A stretch of 64,000 nucleotides of DNA from Straminergon stramineum. Lineage: Eukaryota > Streptophyta > Bryopsida > Hypnales > Calliergonaceae. Position 1 is the first letter of the stretch. Each line of letters opens with the position of its first letter. A program made the translations under genes and the position numbers. Location: the NCBI GenBank assembly GCA_963920665.1, contig OY987266.1:10173001-10237000 (forward strand), written 5' to 3'. A model generated the notes under the pieces. That model saw nothing but the letters and a program-made list of their open reading frames with translations, did not search any database and was not told the origin of the DNA. Below are positions 12,352 to 24,430 of the stretch, one piece after another.

Positions 12352-15300
12352 ATGAACTGATCGAAAGGCCACTCTAGGTGTTGGCATCGATTGTCTCAAC
12401 ATTTCATTAAAATTAATATAGAGGAGCTGATGAGATTATTATGTTGTTTCAGTTGAGGGCATAGCTAGGTTCTTCCTGGACTTGTTGTTTCGACAATAAA
12501 CCTCAGTCAGCTTCAGTAAGAGAATAAGTTAAGGTAGTTTTCGCGGAAGGTCAGGAGCGTTCATTCGCTGCTTGATGATAAAATTGTTGTGCTGTATTAT
12601 ACAATTCCTAGGTTTAGCTCTGACGGTGCCATAGTTGCATTTTTTGGTCTCGATTGTTGAATATCTGGCAATCGGTCTTTTGTATCTATTGTTTGTAATC
12701 AGACTTTACATTGGTCCAAGCTATGTTTGAAATTTCATATATCATTGATGCACTTCGAAACTTGTCCTTAAGTTTGTGGTCGAATGACGGCCGGTTCTGC
12801 TTAATTACGTACTGGGGTCATGCGGAATGAAGATTACATTATCCAAATTCTTTCCAGTTCGTTCAAAGCTCACGTAACTCAAGTGAAACGTGGTCGATCT
12901 TGAGTTCAGTCCCTATTTGAATTTAAGACTCGGAAGTGATGAGTATGCAATTCTAGCGACTGTTACAACTTTACATGTATACTTGGTAAAAATAATTGAG
13001 ATAAAAGTTTGGTACGAACCCAACTAGCTTCGTTTAACTGTAATCAAAGAACAGCTGATACAATTGCTGCTGCATCCCTGACCCTGCGGTAATGAAGAGT
13101 CTGATATGTTATTAATGCTGGACTGGATACTCTACCAATTGAAAATGAAACACTGGAAACTGATCAGCAATGCTGCTTAACCTCCAAAGAACCAGTTAGT
13201 CACCGTGGAAATCAGCCTTTTGGGTACCGTGAGAATCACTTGTTTAAAAAAATAAATAAAAAATAAATCAAGAGCACTCATTGGAGGTCAAACTATTGGG
13301 CATGACCTTCTCTTTTCACACAAAATTCCAAAGACAAACATCTGTACCTTTGTCCTAGATTAACCCCTCACCGCCGAAGGGGACGAAAAGTGTCCTCACG
13401 TCAAATTCAAAGTCCTGTAACTTTTGCATCACACGTCCGAATCCAATAAAATTTGTTGGAAAAGTTGCGCTCTCTCTTCTAGTTTGTGTAGTAAAATTTT
13501 CAGATCAATCCAAGATGTACTGAATTTTTGGAAGCCAATTGAAGTTCAAAAGTTCAATTCAAGTTCACCAAACTGCATTTGATGGGTGCAACTTCGGGGG
13601 CTTGTATCTCCTTCATCCAATGTTTGTTTTCAAAAAAATTTGTTGGGTTGTTTTTCTTTTGAAGTCTAATTATTGTGATAGAATTTTCATGCCAATCCAA
13701 GTTGTTTTGAATGTTTGGGAGCAATTCGAAGTTCAAAATCACAACATTTTTGAATTAGAGTGAACTTTGGCGGCTTGTTTCTTCTTCATACAATGTTTGT
13801 TTCCAATAATGTTTTTCGGAAAAGTTGCGCATACTTGTCTACTTTGTGTGTACAAAATTTCATATCAATCTAAGAAGTTATGAGTGACTGAGAAGCATTT
13901 TAGGAGGGGGAGGTTCAGTTTTTGATGTGTTTTTTGCAACTTTTCTTGTTGTTTTTTGATGTTTCAAAGCCATTTTGCAGACACAATATGTCAATTAAAT
14001 GATATTTTTTTCATCAATGTGTGTGTATGCTGATTTTGAATCACTTATTAGTTTAAAGTTTCTTCATTTGAGTAGATTTAGAAACCAAATTTCGCCTCCA
14101 AATGTGTTTTTGGGAAAATTTCAGCATCCTTTTTCAACAGTAAAACATTATAATCTTTCAATCTATGGGGTCAAATGACACTAAATTTGTTGCAAGCCAT
14201 CTACAACAAGTGCACTACAAGATCGTATGGTTGAGATCTCTATAACTTATCAAAATTTATATCTGTAGTACTTCAAAAGGAATGATGTTTTGGGAGCCGT
14301 TTGGGCCTTTGGCGGCGAGGGGTTAAAGGATTCTTTGTCACCCATTGGACACAAAGTGTCCATGGTATCCTAGGCTTATGCTTGAAAGTACAGATCCATG
14401 ACCATTTTTCAAAACTTCAGAGTCTTTTGTGTATGCTCTCGTTTCACCACTATCATGTATAATATCGAAATTTTTTAAGTTTGATTTTCAAAGATGTAAT
14501 TAGATGACCTCTATAAGTCATGAAAATCTCAGATTTTTTTTGATAATCTAAAATTACTTTGACCATGTGAACATGAAGTGAAAAAAATTCATATCAAATA
14601 CAAAATAATTAATATGCCTAATCCTTAAAGGACATTTCAATCTCTATGGCGATTTTTGAAAGACAGAATTTGAATTTTCACATGGGGCTTGATTTTAAAT
14701 GTTTTTAAGGTTATCTAAGAATCAACTATGTTAATTATATTGGATCAATTAAGTGAGTTATAACCTCTAGTCCTTTTACAAAAAATCAAAACCTAAATTT
14801 CATGCATTATACAACTAAACTATAAGTTGAATCATTTTTCTAGTTAACAAATATTTCAAATGCAAGGGCATTAAGATCTAACAATGGTTTATGTTGCTAT
14901 TGATACTCTCTCTATAGTGGCTAATGTAGTTTCATGCTCTCAACTCCAAAAAAATTCAAATATTGTAAGAACTAATATCATTTGTATGTTTGTTACATCT
15001 TGAATATTTTAAAATTTATAAATGTCAACTTCCTTCAAGTTTTTTATACAACAATTTGAAATGATGTATACCAATATGCTAAGGTACAAAAGCTTTTTTT
15101 GGAGTTCTACGAAAAAGTTGGCAAAATATGGTGCAAATTTTGAATTTGACATAGCTAACTTTGAAATTAATTTTCTTTCAAATCACAACTAATTTTTTCT
15201 TCAAACTTTTATAGTATTATGTTAGATGTTGCATACTACAACTTTCATATATTTACTTTTGGACTCTGTTTATTGATGCTTATAGTATGTTTATTTGAAT

Positions 15301-17528
15301 GAAAAAGTTTCAAACCCGTACTCAATTTTGTTCACCAATGTACAATAGAATAAGATCATTTTTGAAAATGTCATTTCAATTTTATATAAATGAAAAATTC
15401 TATAATGTCACAAATTTAGTGCCTAAAGTGTATGTAATTTAAAAAAAAGTTGGGGTATAGTCTTAACATGAAAATTATTCTAGAAGTCATGAAAATCACC
15501 CTCTTTTTTGTCCATAGTATAATATTAATTCTAAATTGCATTTGACAACAACAAACGATTGTATGCAATCTAATTTCATTGGATAGTCTTGTTCCTAAAT
15601 TGAGGTTTAGATCCCATTCTAGCAAAAAGAAAGGATCCCCTATTTGAAATGCTAATTTGTATTTGATATTTATTAAAATTATAATATTACTCCAATAATA
15701 TTTTTTAATCTTTTATATTAAGATATTAAAATTTAATAATATTTTAAAATATTCTATGAGTATAATATTATAATTGGATAATATACTATTATAAGATATT
15801 ATTAACTTTGCTGTTAATTATATTATTTTCTTAAATATAAAATTCTTTGAAAATAGTTTTTGTAATAAAAATCCAAATTTTTGTTAGAAACTTCTATTCT
15901 AGTTTAGTACTTTATTTCTTGGATTTGATTCTAAAAAGGAATGAAATATTCAACAATCCTTTGTGGAAACCATAAAATAATAATACTATGGTAATAACTT
16001 CTCATATATATAGAGAGTTCTATAATATTACATTTGAATGCAACTTTTTTGGAAGTGTAATAGTAATAAAATGGATTAAATTTCAAAATAGATGAGTTTG
16101 TTTGTTTGAGTTTGATGATTTATAAAGGACATGATTACATAAGGTATAAGACTATTGTAGTAAAAAATAACTCTAAAGACTGTTGAAGAATACAATCTTG
16201 ATACTTTTTAGAGATATAAAAAATGCTATTAAATATTGATATTTACACATGAAAGACACCCGAGGAGATTATTTTGTAAAATGACATCGAAACTCCTCAT
16301 AGTTTTAATTTCCAACATCACATTTTCTCTCATTGCATGTAACTTACATAAACAAAACAATTTGAAGTTCACTCTACAACCACTAGAACATTCTCAACAA
16401 TCCCCAATTGAAAAATGCAAGTGTAATAATAAAAATTCGCCAAACATGAGAATCATACAATCTATCATATTAATTACAGACTTTCATGACCCCTATCACA
16501 ACATGTTGTCACAAAAATGATCACATTTTCAATAAATACTCTCCTAAGTTCAATAAATGTTACACTACAATAGGTCTATGATAGTAATGCTAGTAATTAT
16601 GTAAGCACAATACAAATAATATGTTTTGAATATTTTTAAAGAATTCTTCAATGATTATACATAATTTTATAAATACTATAAATGTATTATAATATATTAT
16701 TAGAGTCCTGAAAATAATAATTTGCAAAACTTGAAATTTCATATAATGTACAGTGACATTCCCAAGTAACCATGTTGTCACAAACCCATATTAAAACTAC
16801 ATACTTTAACTCCCAATAGTCAAGTGCACTTTGGCTGCTTGGGCATGAAGGCACTCAGTGTAATCATATACACCACTAATTAGTGGATTCTATGGGAGGA
16901 ATGAACAAGTTGCTCATGGCAAGTTCATCCTCCAGGAAGGCTGCTTTTTACAATAGCTATTTACAAATAGCAGCGGTCATGGATGAGAAAACCTCTAAGG
17001 CCAAGGCCACTCTCTAAGGAAGCTGCACCTATCTGTGACCTATTTAAACAGGTCCCATCTAGATCTAGTCTAAAATATAAGTCCAATGAACATGAGAGTC
17101 TAGGGATATTTTTTGGTACTCCTATTTTCAGCACTTTGAAAATTCTTAGTTTCTTCATACAGTGTCCAAAAAATGGATGCAAAGAGAATCTGGAATTTCC
17201 TTCTGAATTTCAACAAGATCCAGAAATAGATAAATGATGAGAACCAAGTGCATATGCTTATTTTGGTTGATATTAGGTGCATTTACCTTACATAGCACTT
17301 ACGTTCATGGACGATCAAGTGGCCATCTGAAACAAATGCTTCTAACAGAAAGGTCCAGACTTTGAAAAGCTAAATCGATTTCAAAAAACAAGGACTGAAG
17401 TAGTTGAACACGATTGATTGGGAAGTAGTACGTACGTTGTCTACTTGCCCAAAGCCCATGGATCTGGCAGATGACAAATTCGTCCTGGAAGGTGGGTTCG
17501 GTAAGGGCTGGAAATCTGGTTGAACATT
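12352..17528. other. AT-rich intergenic region between CTL and COI1
   Basis: The region holds the CTL 3' flank, a 959-bp TTAA-bounded element at 13364-14322, and about 3 kb of very AT-rich sequence (14330-17400). I see no gene there. Open frames in it are short, have no recognisable motif and do not use ATG/splice contexts like the real genes. COI1 converges from the right, so 16800-17528 may include its 3' UTR. Confidence 0.6.
13364..14322. mobile_element. TTAA-flanked non-autonomous element, family A copy 1 (piggyBac-like ends)
   Basis: The 959-bp element starts CCCCTCACCGCCGAAG and ends CTTTGGCGGCGAGGGG, an almost perfect 16-bp terminal inverted repeat. It is flanked on both sides by TTAA (13360-13363 and 14323-14326). 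TTAA target sites with CCY...GGG termini are the hallmark of piggyBac transposons. The interior has three diverged direct subrepeats about 180 bp apart (near 13445, 13630 and 13805, core AAAGTTGCGC in two of them) and no transposase. Related to 45041-46014. Confidence 0.7.
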
Positions 17529-19588
17529 TTACGTGAAAATCGTGAGTTCAGGAGGGCCATCTGTGCGAGGCCCAGCAAGGGAGTAGTAAGCAAACAGTTG
17601 CAGGTCTGGTCCACCACCATTCGGAGGACAAACCTCCACAGTAAGAAAAGGATGAGCAAGCTCCGCTAAGTTGTGCCCCGCTTCCATTGTTCGCTTTCCC
17701 TGTACCCACAGATACGTTAGGGAGCTCATAGCTGCAACAGCTGCAGCAAGGCCTGCACCTCCAAAAGGACAGTCCCGCATCTCCAGTCGCTTGATGCGTT
17801 GAGATCGGAATGCCAATTTCGCTAGCCCAACATCGCTTTGACCTGTGCATCCCATAAGCAGCCACTTGAGGTTGTGACCATGGATGCCTATGTATTCCAT
17901 TCCCTTGTCTGTTAGACAACCGTGACGTAAATAGAAAGCTAGCCGGGTGAGGTGAACACAGCCCTTGAGCATCAACTTGAGGCCATCGTCGAGAGGGAAA
18001 TCTGGAGCATCATGGCCAGGCCTTTGCTTGGCCTCTAATACAATACGGAAATCAGTCAAACATGGACAACATTGACCCACCATCGCCAAAGTAGCGTTAG
18101 TGACGTTGGCGACATAGAGAATCAGCTGCACCAGCTTCATACAACCTTGTGCCAATGCAACAACACCCTTATGTGTAATTGCTCCTGTTTCATCATCCTC
18201 CACACGCAGCTTCCTTAACTCCTTGCATACTTTACCGAGCGTCTCCATGCCGTCATCCCCCAGCGTGTTTCTTGTCTGTCCATAGAACAACATAATGCCA
18301 CTTTGAAGAGGTCCACTTCATTTAAGAAAATGTTCATTCACAAGAAAAAGCACCCAAGAAATTCAGCTGATGGAACAGATGTTGCACCTGCAGCTCTTCC
18401 AGTGAATGGCAACGGCTGAAAAGCAAGCAATGGCCTTCACTACTCAGAAGAGTGAATCTGAGGTCCAGTTTCCTTAGGTTTGGTGCAATAGGGAGAATCG
18501 TTGACAATCCAACGTCCGTGAGGGACCACATTCCTGATAATGATTTTAAGCACTTTGGCAGATGGACGGGCACAGCGACCTCATCCGCACCGACCTCGTC
18601 TCCAAGGTAATTGTAAGAACCTGCACCAAGTTCTTCGAGATGAGGTGCTTTGCTCAGGACATTAACCATATCCAGCATCTCAACCTCACCCACTTTCAAG
18701 CACACCAATGACCTGCAGTTCTCCACTAGCATCACCAAATCTGCGACATCGAAGTCTTCGATTCCCAGGATACCGAAATTCAGCTCTTCCAAGTTCGAGT
18801 TGCATCGGGCCAGGGCATGTAGCCAATCTCCTCCTTTGTCATCTACTTCGCTGTCTTCGAGACTCAGCCTCTTTAGAGATCTGGAGGTCACACAGGACCA
18901 GGCGGATAGTATTCAGCAATATCTCACAGTTCAGGTGATGTAAGGGAATCAAGAACTACCGAGTTAGAAACCATCGTAGAATTAGTTCGTAATAAGTGAG
19001 CAGGAGACAGTAGATAGCACTCGTTCTTAGGAAACATTATTTAGAAATTAGAAACCCTAAAATTTCGGAGGTGGCAGAAAATGATGCTTACAGACAAGAG
19101 CGAGCGATGGGAAGAAGGCCTTCGGTGGTGAAGCCGACACACTTGTGCAGGTGCAACACTTGCAACGCCGAGCTATAAGTCGACGACGCGATGAGCTCCA
19201 AGTCCGAATCCAGCACCATCGCCCGCCGCAGCTGCAAAGTGTGGAGGTCCCTGTAGTGTCCCTTCAGCTCCCGCAGCCATGGCTCCGCGTAGCCTCCCCA
19301 GTTGCTCTGCAGGAGGTTATACTCCGCCGCGCGCGGCTTGCCTTTGAGACGCAGCCCTCGCAGCCACTTGAAACGCCGCGTGAGCGTCGCAGGGCTGGTG
19401 GAATACATATTGGCAATGGTGACAACCTTGCGAGTCATACCATCCACGCGATTCCATTGCTGGCAAACCAGTGATACCGCTGCCCTATCACTCGGCTCAT
19501 CGATGTGCTTCAACACACACGCCAGCGTCTCATCCGTCATTGCCATTGCCCTCCTCGACACCCTGTTGCGCCCCATCACTGACTCCAT
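17529..19588 (-). CDS. COI1: COI1 F-box/LRR jasmonate-type receptor
   Basis: Three exons on the minus strand (19588-19092, 18880-18388, 18275-17529) join in phase to 578 aa; Arabidopsis COI1 has 592. COI1 is the F-box subunit of an SCF E3 ligase that, with a JAZ protein, perceives the jasmonate-type ligand and triggers JAZ degradation. The F-box covers about residues 15-60 and leucine-rich repeats the rest, ending AYYSLAGPRTD as in COI1. Ligand and phosphate contacts are kept: Arg in KGKPRAA, Arg in KLRVE, Tyr in ILYV, Arg in DFRIV, Tyr in AFYLR, Arg in EMRDC, Trp in YLWVQG. The position equal to Ala384 is isoleucine (codon 382, 18120-18122). A short insertion (about NYLGDEVGADEV) lies in the middle repeats. 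TIR1 homologues differ at these motifs. Divergent to POL2. Confidence 0.94.
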
Positions 19589-22101
19589 CTATCCCAATCC
19601 CGCAAGAAAAGGGGATGGCCTCAAGGTGCCTGTTGCATCTGACACAAATGCTGCAAACAGAACTTCATCAGCCAATGTTATAATTCCTAGAACACAAAAC
19701 CCCAAATCTGAGCTCGAACAACCACTAACGACTTGAAAGTGGACCGAAATTGCAAGAAGCCATGAGACAGCGATCGTACCTCGATCATTGACAAAATAGG
19801 AGAGCGTTGCTCAGGGTAAGCCCACTGCTCATTCTACGAAAAAACTGTACCAGACCTTAGGATGGAGTCCCCTGAGCAGCACTCGTCCCTTCAAACCTTC
19901 CAGTTAAAAAATGTTCCAAACCTCCAAATATTTTTACTCACAACTCCATACACTATATTTCACAGCAGCTCTAAATTGAGCTAAAATTTCGAATTGCAGA
20001 ACAGTGCCGGTATTCTCGGAGCTCCAACAAAGCAAGAGCGAGATTCTCGCGAACTCCTATGTATTTTAATGCTAAAACTTCTGGTAAATAGTTGACGGTC
20101 GAATTAAGTTCCTGAATGCTTCAAAACTTAATCCTACCTTCAACAACACCAGAATCTCAAGTATATATATTTGTTCATAAAAAAACTTGACACATGACGA
20201 TTAAGTTTGATGGACGCAGTTCACATGGACCGAATTAACTATGGAGAACAAGAAGGCAACTCAATATCGTATGACTTAACTGGAATTCAATCACCTCACC
20301 ACTCGAAGTCGCTGTTCTGAAACAACTTGCCAATAAGTTAGAGAATGCGTCCAGAGATGAACAAGATCCCTCCAGCTCAATTGGAACACTTCAAAAGGGG
20401 GTCAAACTGAACACCGACAAGTCGTTATCCCTACACGAATGAATGCAAGTACGAAAAATGACCCCAAACCCGGCATTTGCTGCATCACCACAAGAATCTT
20501 AGACATTGTACCTCAATCGCAGTTGCCGAAGAGCCTGAAACCCTCTCCACACTAAAAATTCGTTATGTACGACTTCCTACGTTACGCTCTCCATGCCGTG
20601 ACACAAATTCCTCGTACTCCTGGAAAATCACAAAAAACTGACACAACTTTAAAATCCCGCAAGATTGACTACCACCTCAGAATGTTCAAAGGTAGCGTCG
20701 ACTTTGCACGATCTAGGTTTGCACGTTCCGCACAAGCAACAACGTGTCTCAGGTCTTCTCTACCCTAAAGTCGGCGTACCTTCTTCCCAAATATTCCATA
20801 TAAGCACATTTTACTGACCAGTAATAAGTAAAAATGGAAGATTTTTGATTAACATTATCTACGTCCTGGATAGATTCTCTTCGCTGCTACTTCCCGCCCT
20901 TTGTCTGTGACTGAGAGCGCGAAAGGGGAAGCTGAATGCAGAGATGCGGCACATTTCCATCGCGATCGTCGCCGTTGTAATCTGTTGTCGTGATTCAGTG
21001 TGCAGTGTAGTTGGATTGGAGGCGTTAAGAGGTTCATTTCCTGTCTTGTAGCGTCGAATTTGGTGCAGTATTGTGAAAGTTCGCTTCACTAGGGCACAAG
21101 GGGAGGGCGTTGCCGATAGTTCTGCCATTTTGCTGGGATTGGATTGGTTTAGCGGTTCGCGTGCAAGCCTGCGGGTGGAAGAGTAGGGGGTCATTTGGAT
21201 TCGGGGAGAGTCTTCGGGTAAGCTTGGATTGGCGCCGCCTCAGAATTTTCAATTGTTGAGTGTTGCAATCGAGCGTTTTGATGCTCTACGTTTGGATCTC
21301 TGAAGTTTGTGAGGTCGTTGACATGCTTGGAGCTTCAGTGTGGAGTTTGAGCGTTCGGGCTGTGGTACATTCTTCACTGCGTCAAATGTAGACATTACTG
21401 AGAACGGCATTTGAGAACGTTGTAGCTCAGCATCGATTTGAACGCTTTTCAATTATATCTGAGGGGTTACAGCTCAAGAGCACGGGATTTTTATAAAGAT
21501 CAGATGAAAATGCAATCTAATTTGCATAAACGCAGTTCTGAAACTAGTTTGAACCTGTAGTATTCGACCGTTCTTCATAAAGTTGGATTTTACATGCAAG
21601 TATACTTTTCATTTTGCTTCTATACGTCGTAACTGCGACCTGAAACTGCGAATTAGGTTTAAATGTATGCAGACGATTAATCTAGTCTGTGAGCTTTTCA
21701 GCCTCATGTTTCTCGAAGATTGTAAATTGACCATATTGAAGTGATTCGATCAATCAAATGAGCTCGAATTTGAAGATATAATGTCTCCTGAGATTGTGCT
21801 GGATATTTTAGCAGGTTGGAATTCCTCTTTGGAATCTGTCTGTGGAGCTCTCAGGATGGAACTCGAGGTCAATTGTGAGAACTGAGGCGAAATCCACGGC
21901 AATATATTGGCAGCAATGTCGCTGAAGGAAAGTCGACTTAGGTTCTATCTTGTCAATACAGGGACACATTGCAGAATATTCTAATGCTAGGGCCATTGCA
22001 TAACTGGGGGAGTAAGTTTCGCGGACAGGTTGAAAAGTTGATGCAAAATGGTTACCAGCACGTAAAGAGAACTGAAGTGCTGACATCCAGGCAGGGAAAC
22101 C
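19589..22101. promoter_or_regulatory. divergent promoter region between COI1 and POL2, with E2F sites
   Basis: The start codons of COI1 (minus) and POL2 (plus) are 2.5 kb apart, head to head. Two E2F-type sites lie close together: TTCCCGCC at 20891-20898 and GCGCGAAA at 20917-20924 (reverse complement TTTCGCGC, an exact match to TTTSSCGC). E2F sites are expected for an S-phase gene such as POL2. They lie about 1.2 kb before its ATG, so a long or spliced leader is likely. The short open frames here show no family similarity. Confidence 0.55.
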
Positions 22102-24377
22102 ATGAGAGGGCGAGGGCGAGGGCCCATTGGAGGCAGGGGGGACGGCGGCCGGGGCAGGTTCGGAGGGAGAGGAAGGGGTAAATTCGGCAAGGAAGGAGGG
22201 CTTGCGGAGAAACACAAGGACGGGGGTGACAGTGTAAGGAGAGTTGGTAGGTCCAAGGTATGGCGGACATCAGAAGACGCGTTGGAGGCAAGCTTTGGAT
22301 ATCAGATTTTCACTGAAGGAGAGCCTCGTCTGGGATGGCTTCTCAACATGGTCTCGGTACGTTAAGTTATTGCTTCTTCTTGCGTTCCTTGCATTTGAAT
22401 TTTCTCGTCGGTGTCTATTGAACGGGACCCTCTACTTCTAGGACAGATTTTTGTCGACGATTCGTTATGTGACATTCAACTGTACTCGGTCTTAGCTTCT
22501 TGCCTCTCTATGCCTGGAATTCTCTAATTAACATCCTGAATTCTATGTTACAATTTCGTGAAGCGTTTCAAAGTCTTCTCACATCACTATGAAATTTTTG
22601 GGCGCAGTCGGCAATGGATGATCCCAATAATGATAATGTCACATACAGCTGTGTCAACCTTTACTTCATGTGCCAGGTATTCTGATCTCTTTATATATTA
22701 GAAAATTGTGCGCAATGTTTTGTATTGCAAATATCTTTCATTCTTCAACATTCAGCTGCATGAGAGCATGTATCCACTCTTCCTTTATTTCTGATTTGTA
22801 GACGTAACATGATTTTAACATCAAGACTGACCATTTTTCGACCGAACATATAGTGTCATTTATGAACATGATATATTTATATTCAGGATGGTTCTACCTT
22901 CAAGGCACAAGTGAAGTTTGCTCCTTACTTCTACTTGGGAACTAAGGTATTAATACATACTGTGCATTCTTCATTGTTTTGTTTATTATTCTGAAGAACT
23001 CGCAAAGAAAAACGCTGGAGTTTTTTAGTCATTGATGGACTCGTTATCACTGTAGGAATAACATATTGACCTCAGGAAACGTGTCAAGGCGTATTGAATG
23101 TGAAACTAACAGGTTTTGAAGGTCAGAAATGCTATTGTTCTTCTTTTAATTTCGTTTTTCAGCATCTAAATTTACGCTACTTATAGTAGATTACGTTTGC
23201 AGGAAAATACAGAGCTGGAGGTCGATTCTTACCTAAGACGACGGTATGAGGGGCAAATTGCCAACATCGAGATTATGAATAAAGAGGATCTTGAATTGGT
23301 GAGTGTTTTAATAGGGTTCTACCCCAGTTGACTTATCCGAGCATCTTCTATTGGAGAGAAACCCTGTTGAATCAATTCAAGAGCTTTATTTTCATACTCA
23401 ATGTTCAACGTATTGCAGAAAAATCATCTCTCAGGCTTGCAACGCAAATACTTAAAAATCAGTTTCAATACTGTGCAAGAGCTGATGAGTGTAAAGAGCG
23501 AGTTACTACCCCTAGTCGAGCGAAATCGGGCAAAATTGGATGCTGCCCAGGCCTATGGATCACTCTTTAGCAATGAACTGTAAGTGGCCGAAATTTTTCA
23601 CATCCTTTTATCAGAAACAATGTGAAAGGCTTATACCTTCATTGGATTTTACAACTTTCATGCAAATGCAACAACGTGGCAATGTTTTTCGTGGATTTCA
23701 GGAATAAACAACCAGGAAAAATTCAAGACTACGTTGAACATATGCTGGACCTTAGAGAGTATGATGTCCCCTACCATGTTCGGTTTGCGATTGATCATGG
23801 TAAGTGGTGACGACACTGGGCCTTGACTTTAATGTGAAAAACTAGACCATTTGTCGGATTTAGGGTTTAGGGTTTGCAGCTCTTGGTAGACAAAGCTCCA
23901 CGCCAGGTAGTATTCTAGATTTTGCCAAGAAATTACATCAAGTAGAATTTCTGGTAAGAGAGGAAGGAGGTGAGTCAATCGAGTTATCTTTTATTACAGA
24001 AGGACTTTCGATGTACTGACTTCGTAAGATAATGTATTGTCTTGAGCAGATGTTAGATGCGGCCTTTGGTATATGGTTAGTGTAGAATCCTCTCAGACGA
24101 AACTGCAAAGAAGAACAGATCTCTTGCAACGTGCTGAGGTGCGAGTTTGTGCATTTGATATCGAGACAACGAAGCTTCCTTTAAAGTTTCCCGATGCTTC
24201 TTATGACAGCGTGATGATGATTTCATACATGATTGATGGCCAGGGTTTTCTTATAGTTAATCGAGAGGTAAGTTTCTTTCTTCATCAATATTCTGAGATT
24301 AAATTTCTCATCGAGTTTAGCCCCTTCAATTAGATCTCAATTACTGGTCTACATTAATCGAACCACAAACTCTATCA

Positions 24378-24430
<53 letters not shown>

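Noticed and set aside
20859..21452. Several minus-strand frames upstream of POL2
   Set aside because: Short, no recognisable domain, and located in the probable divergent promoter/leader.
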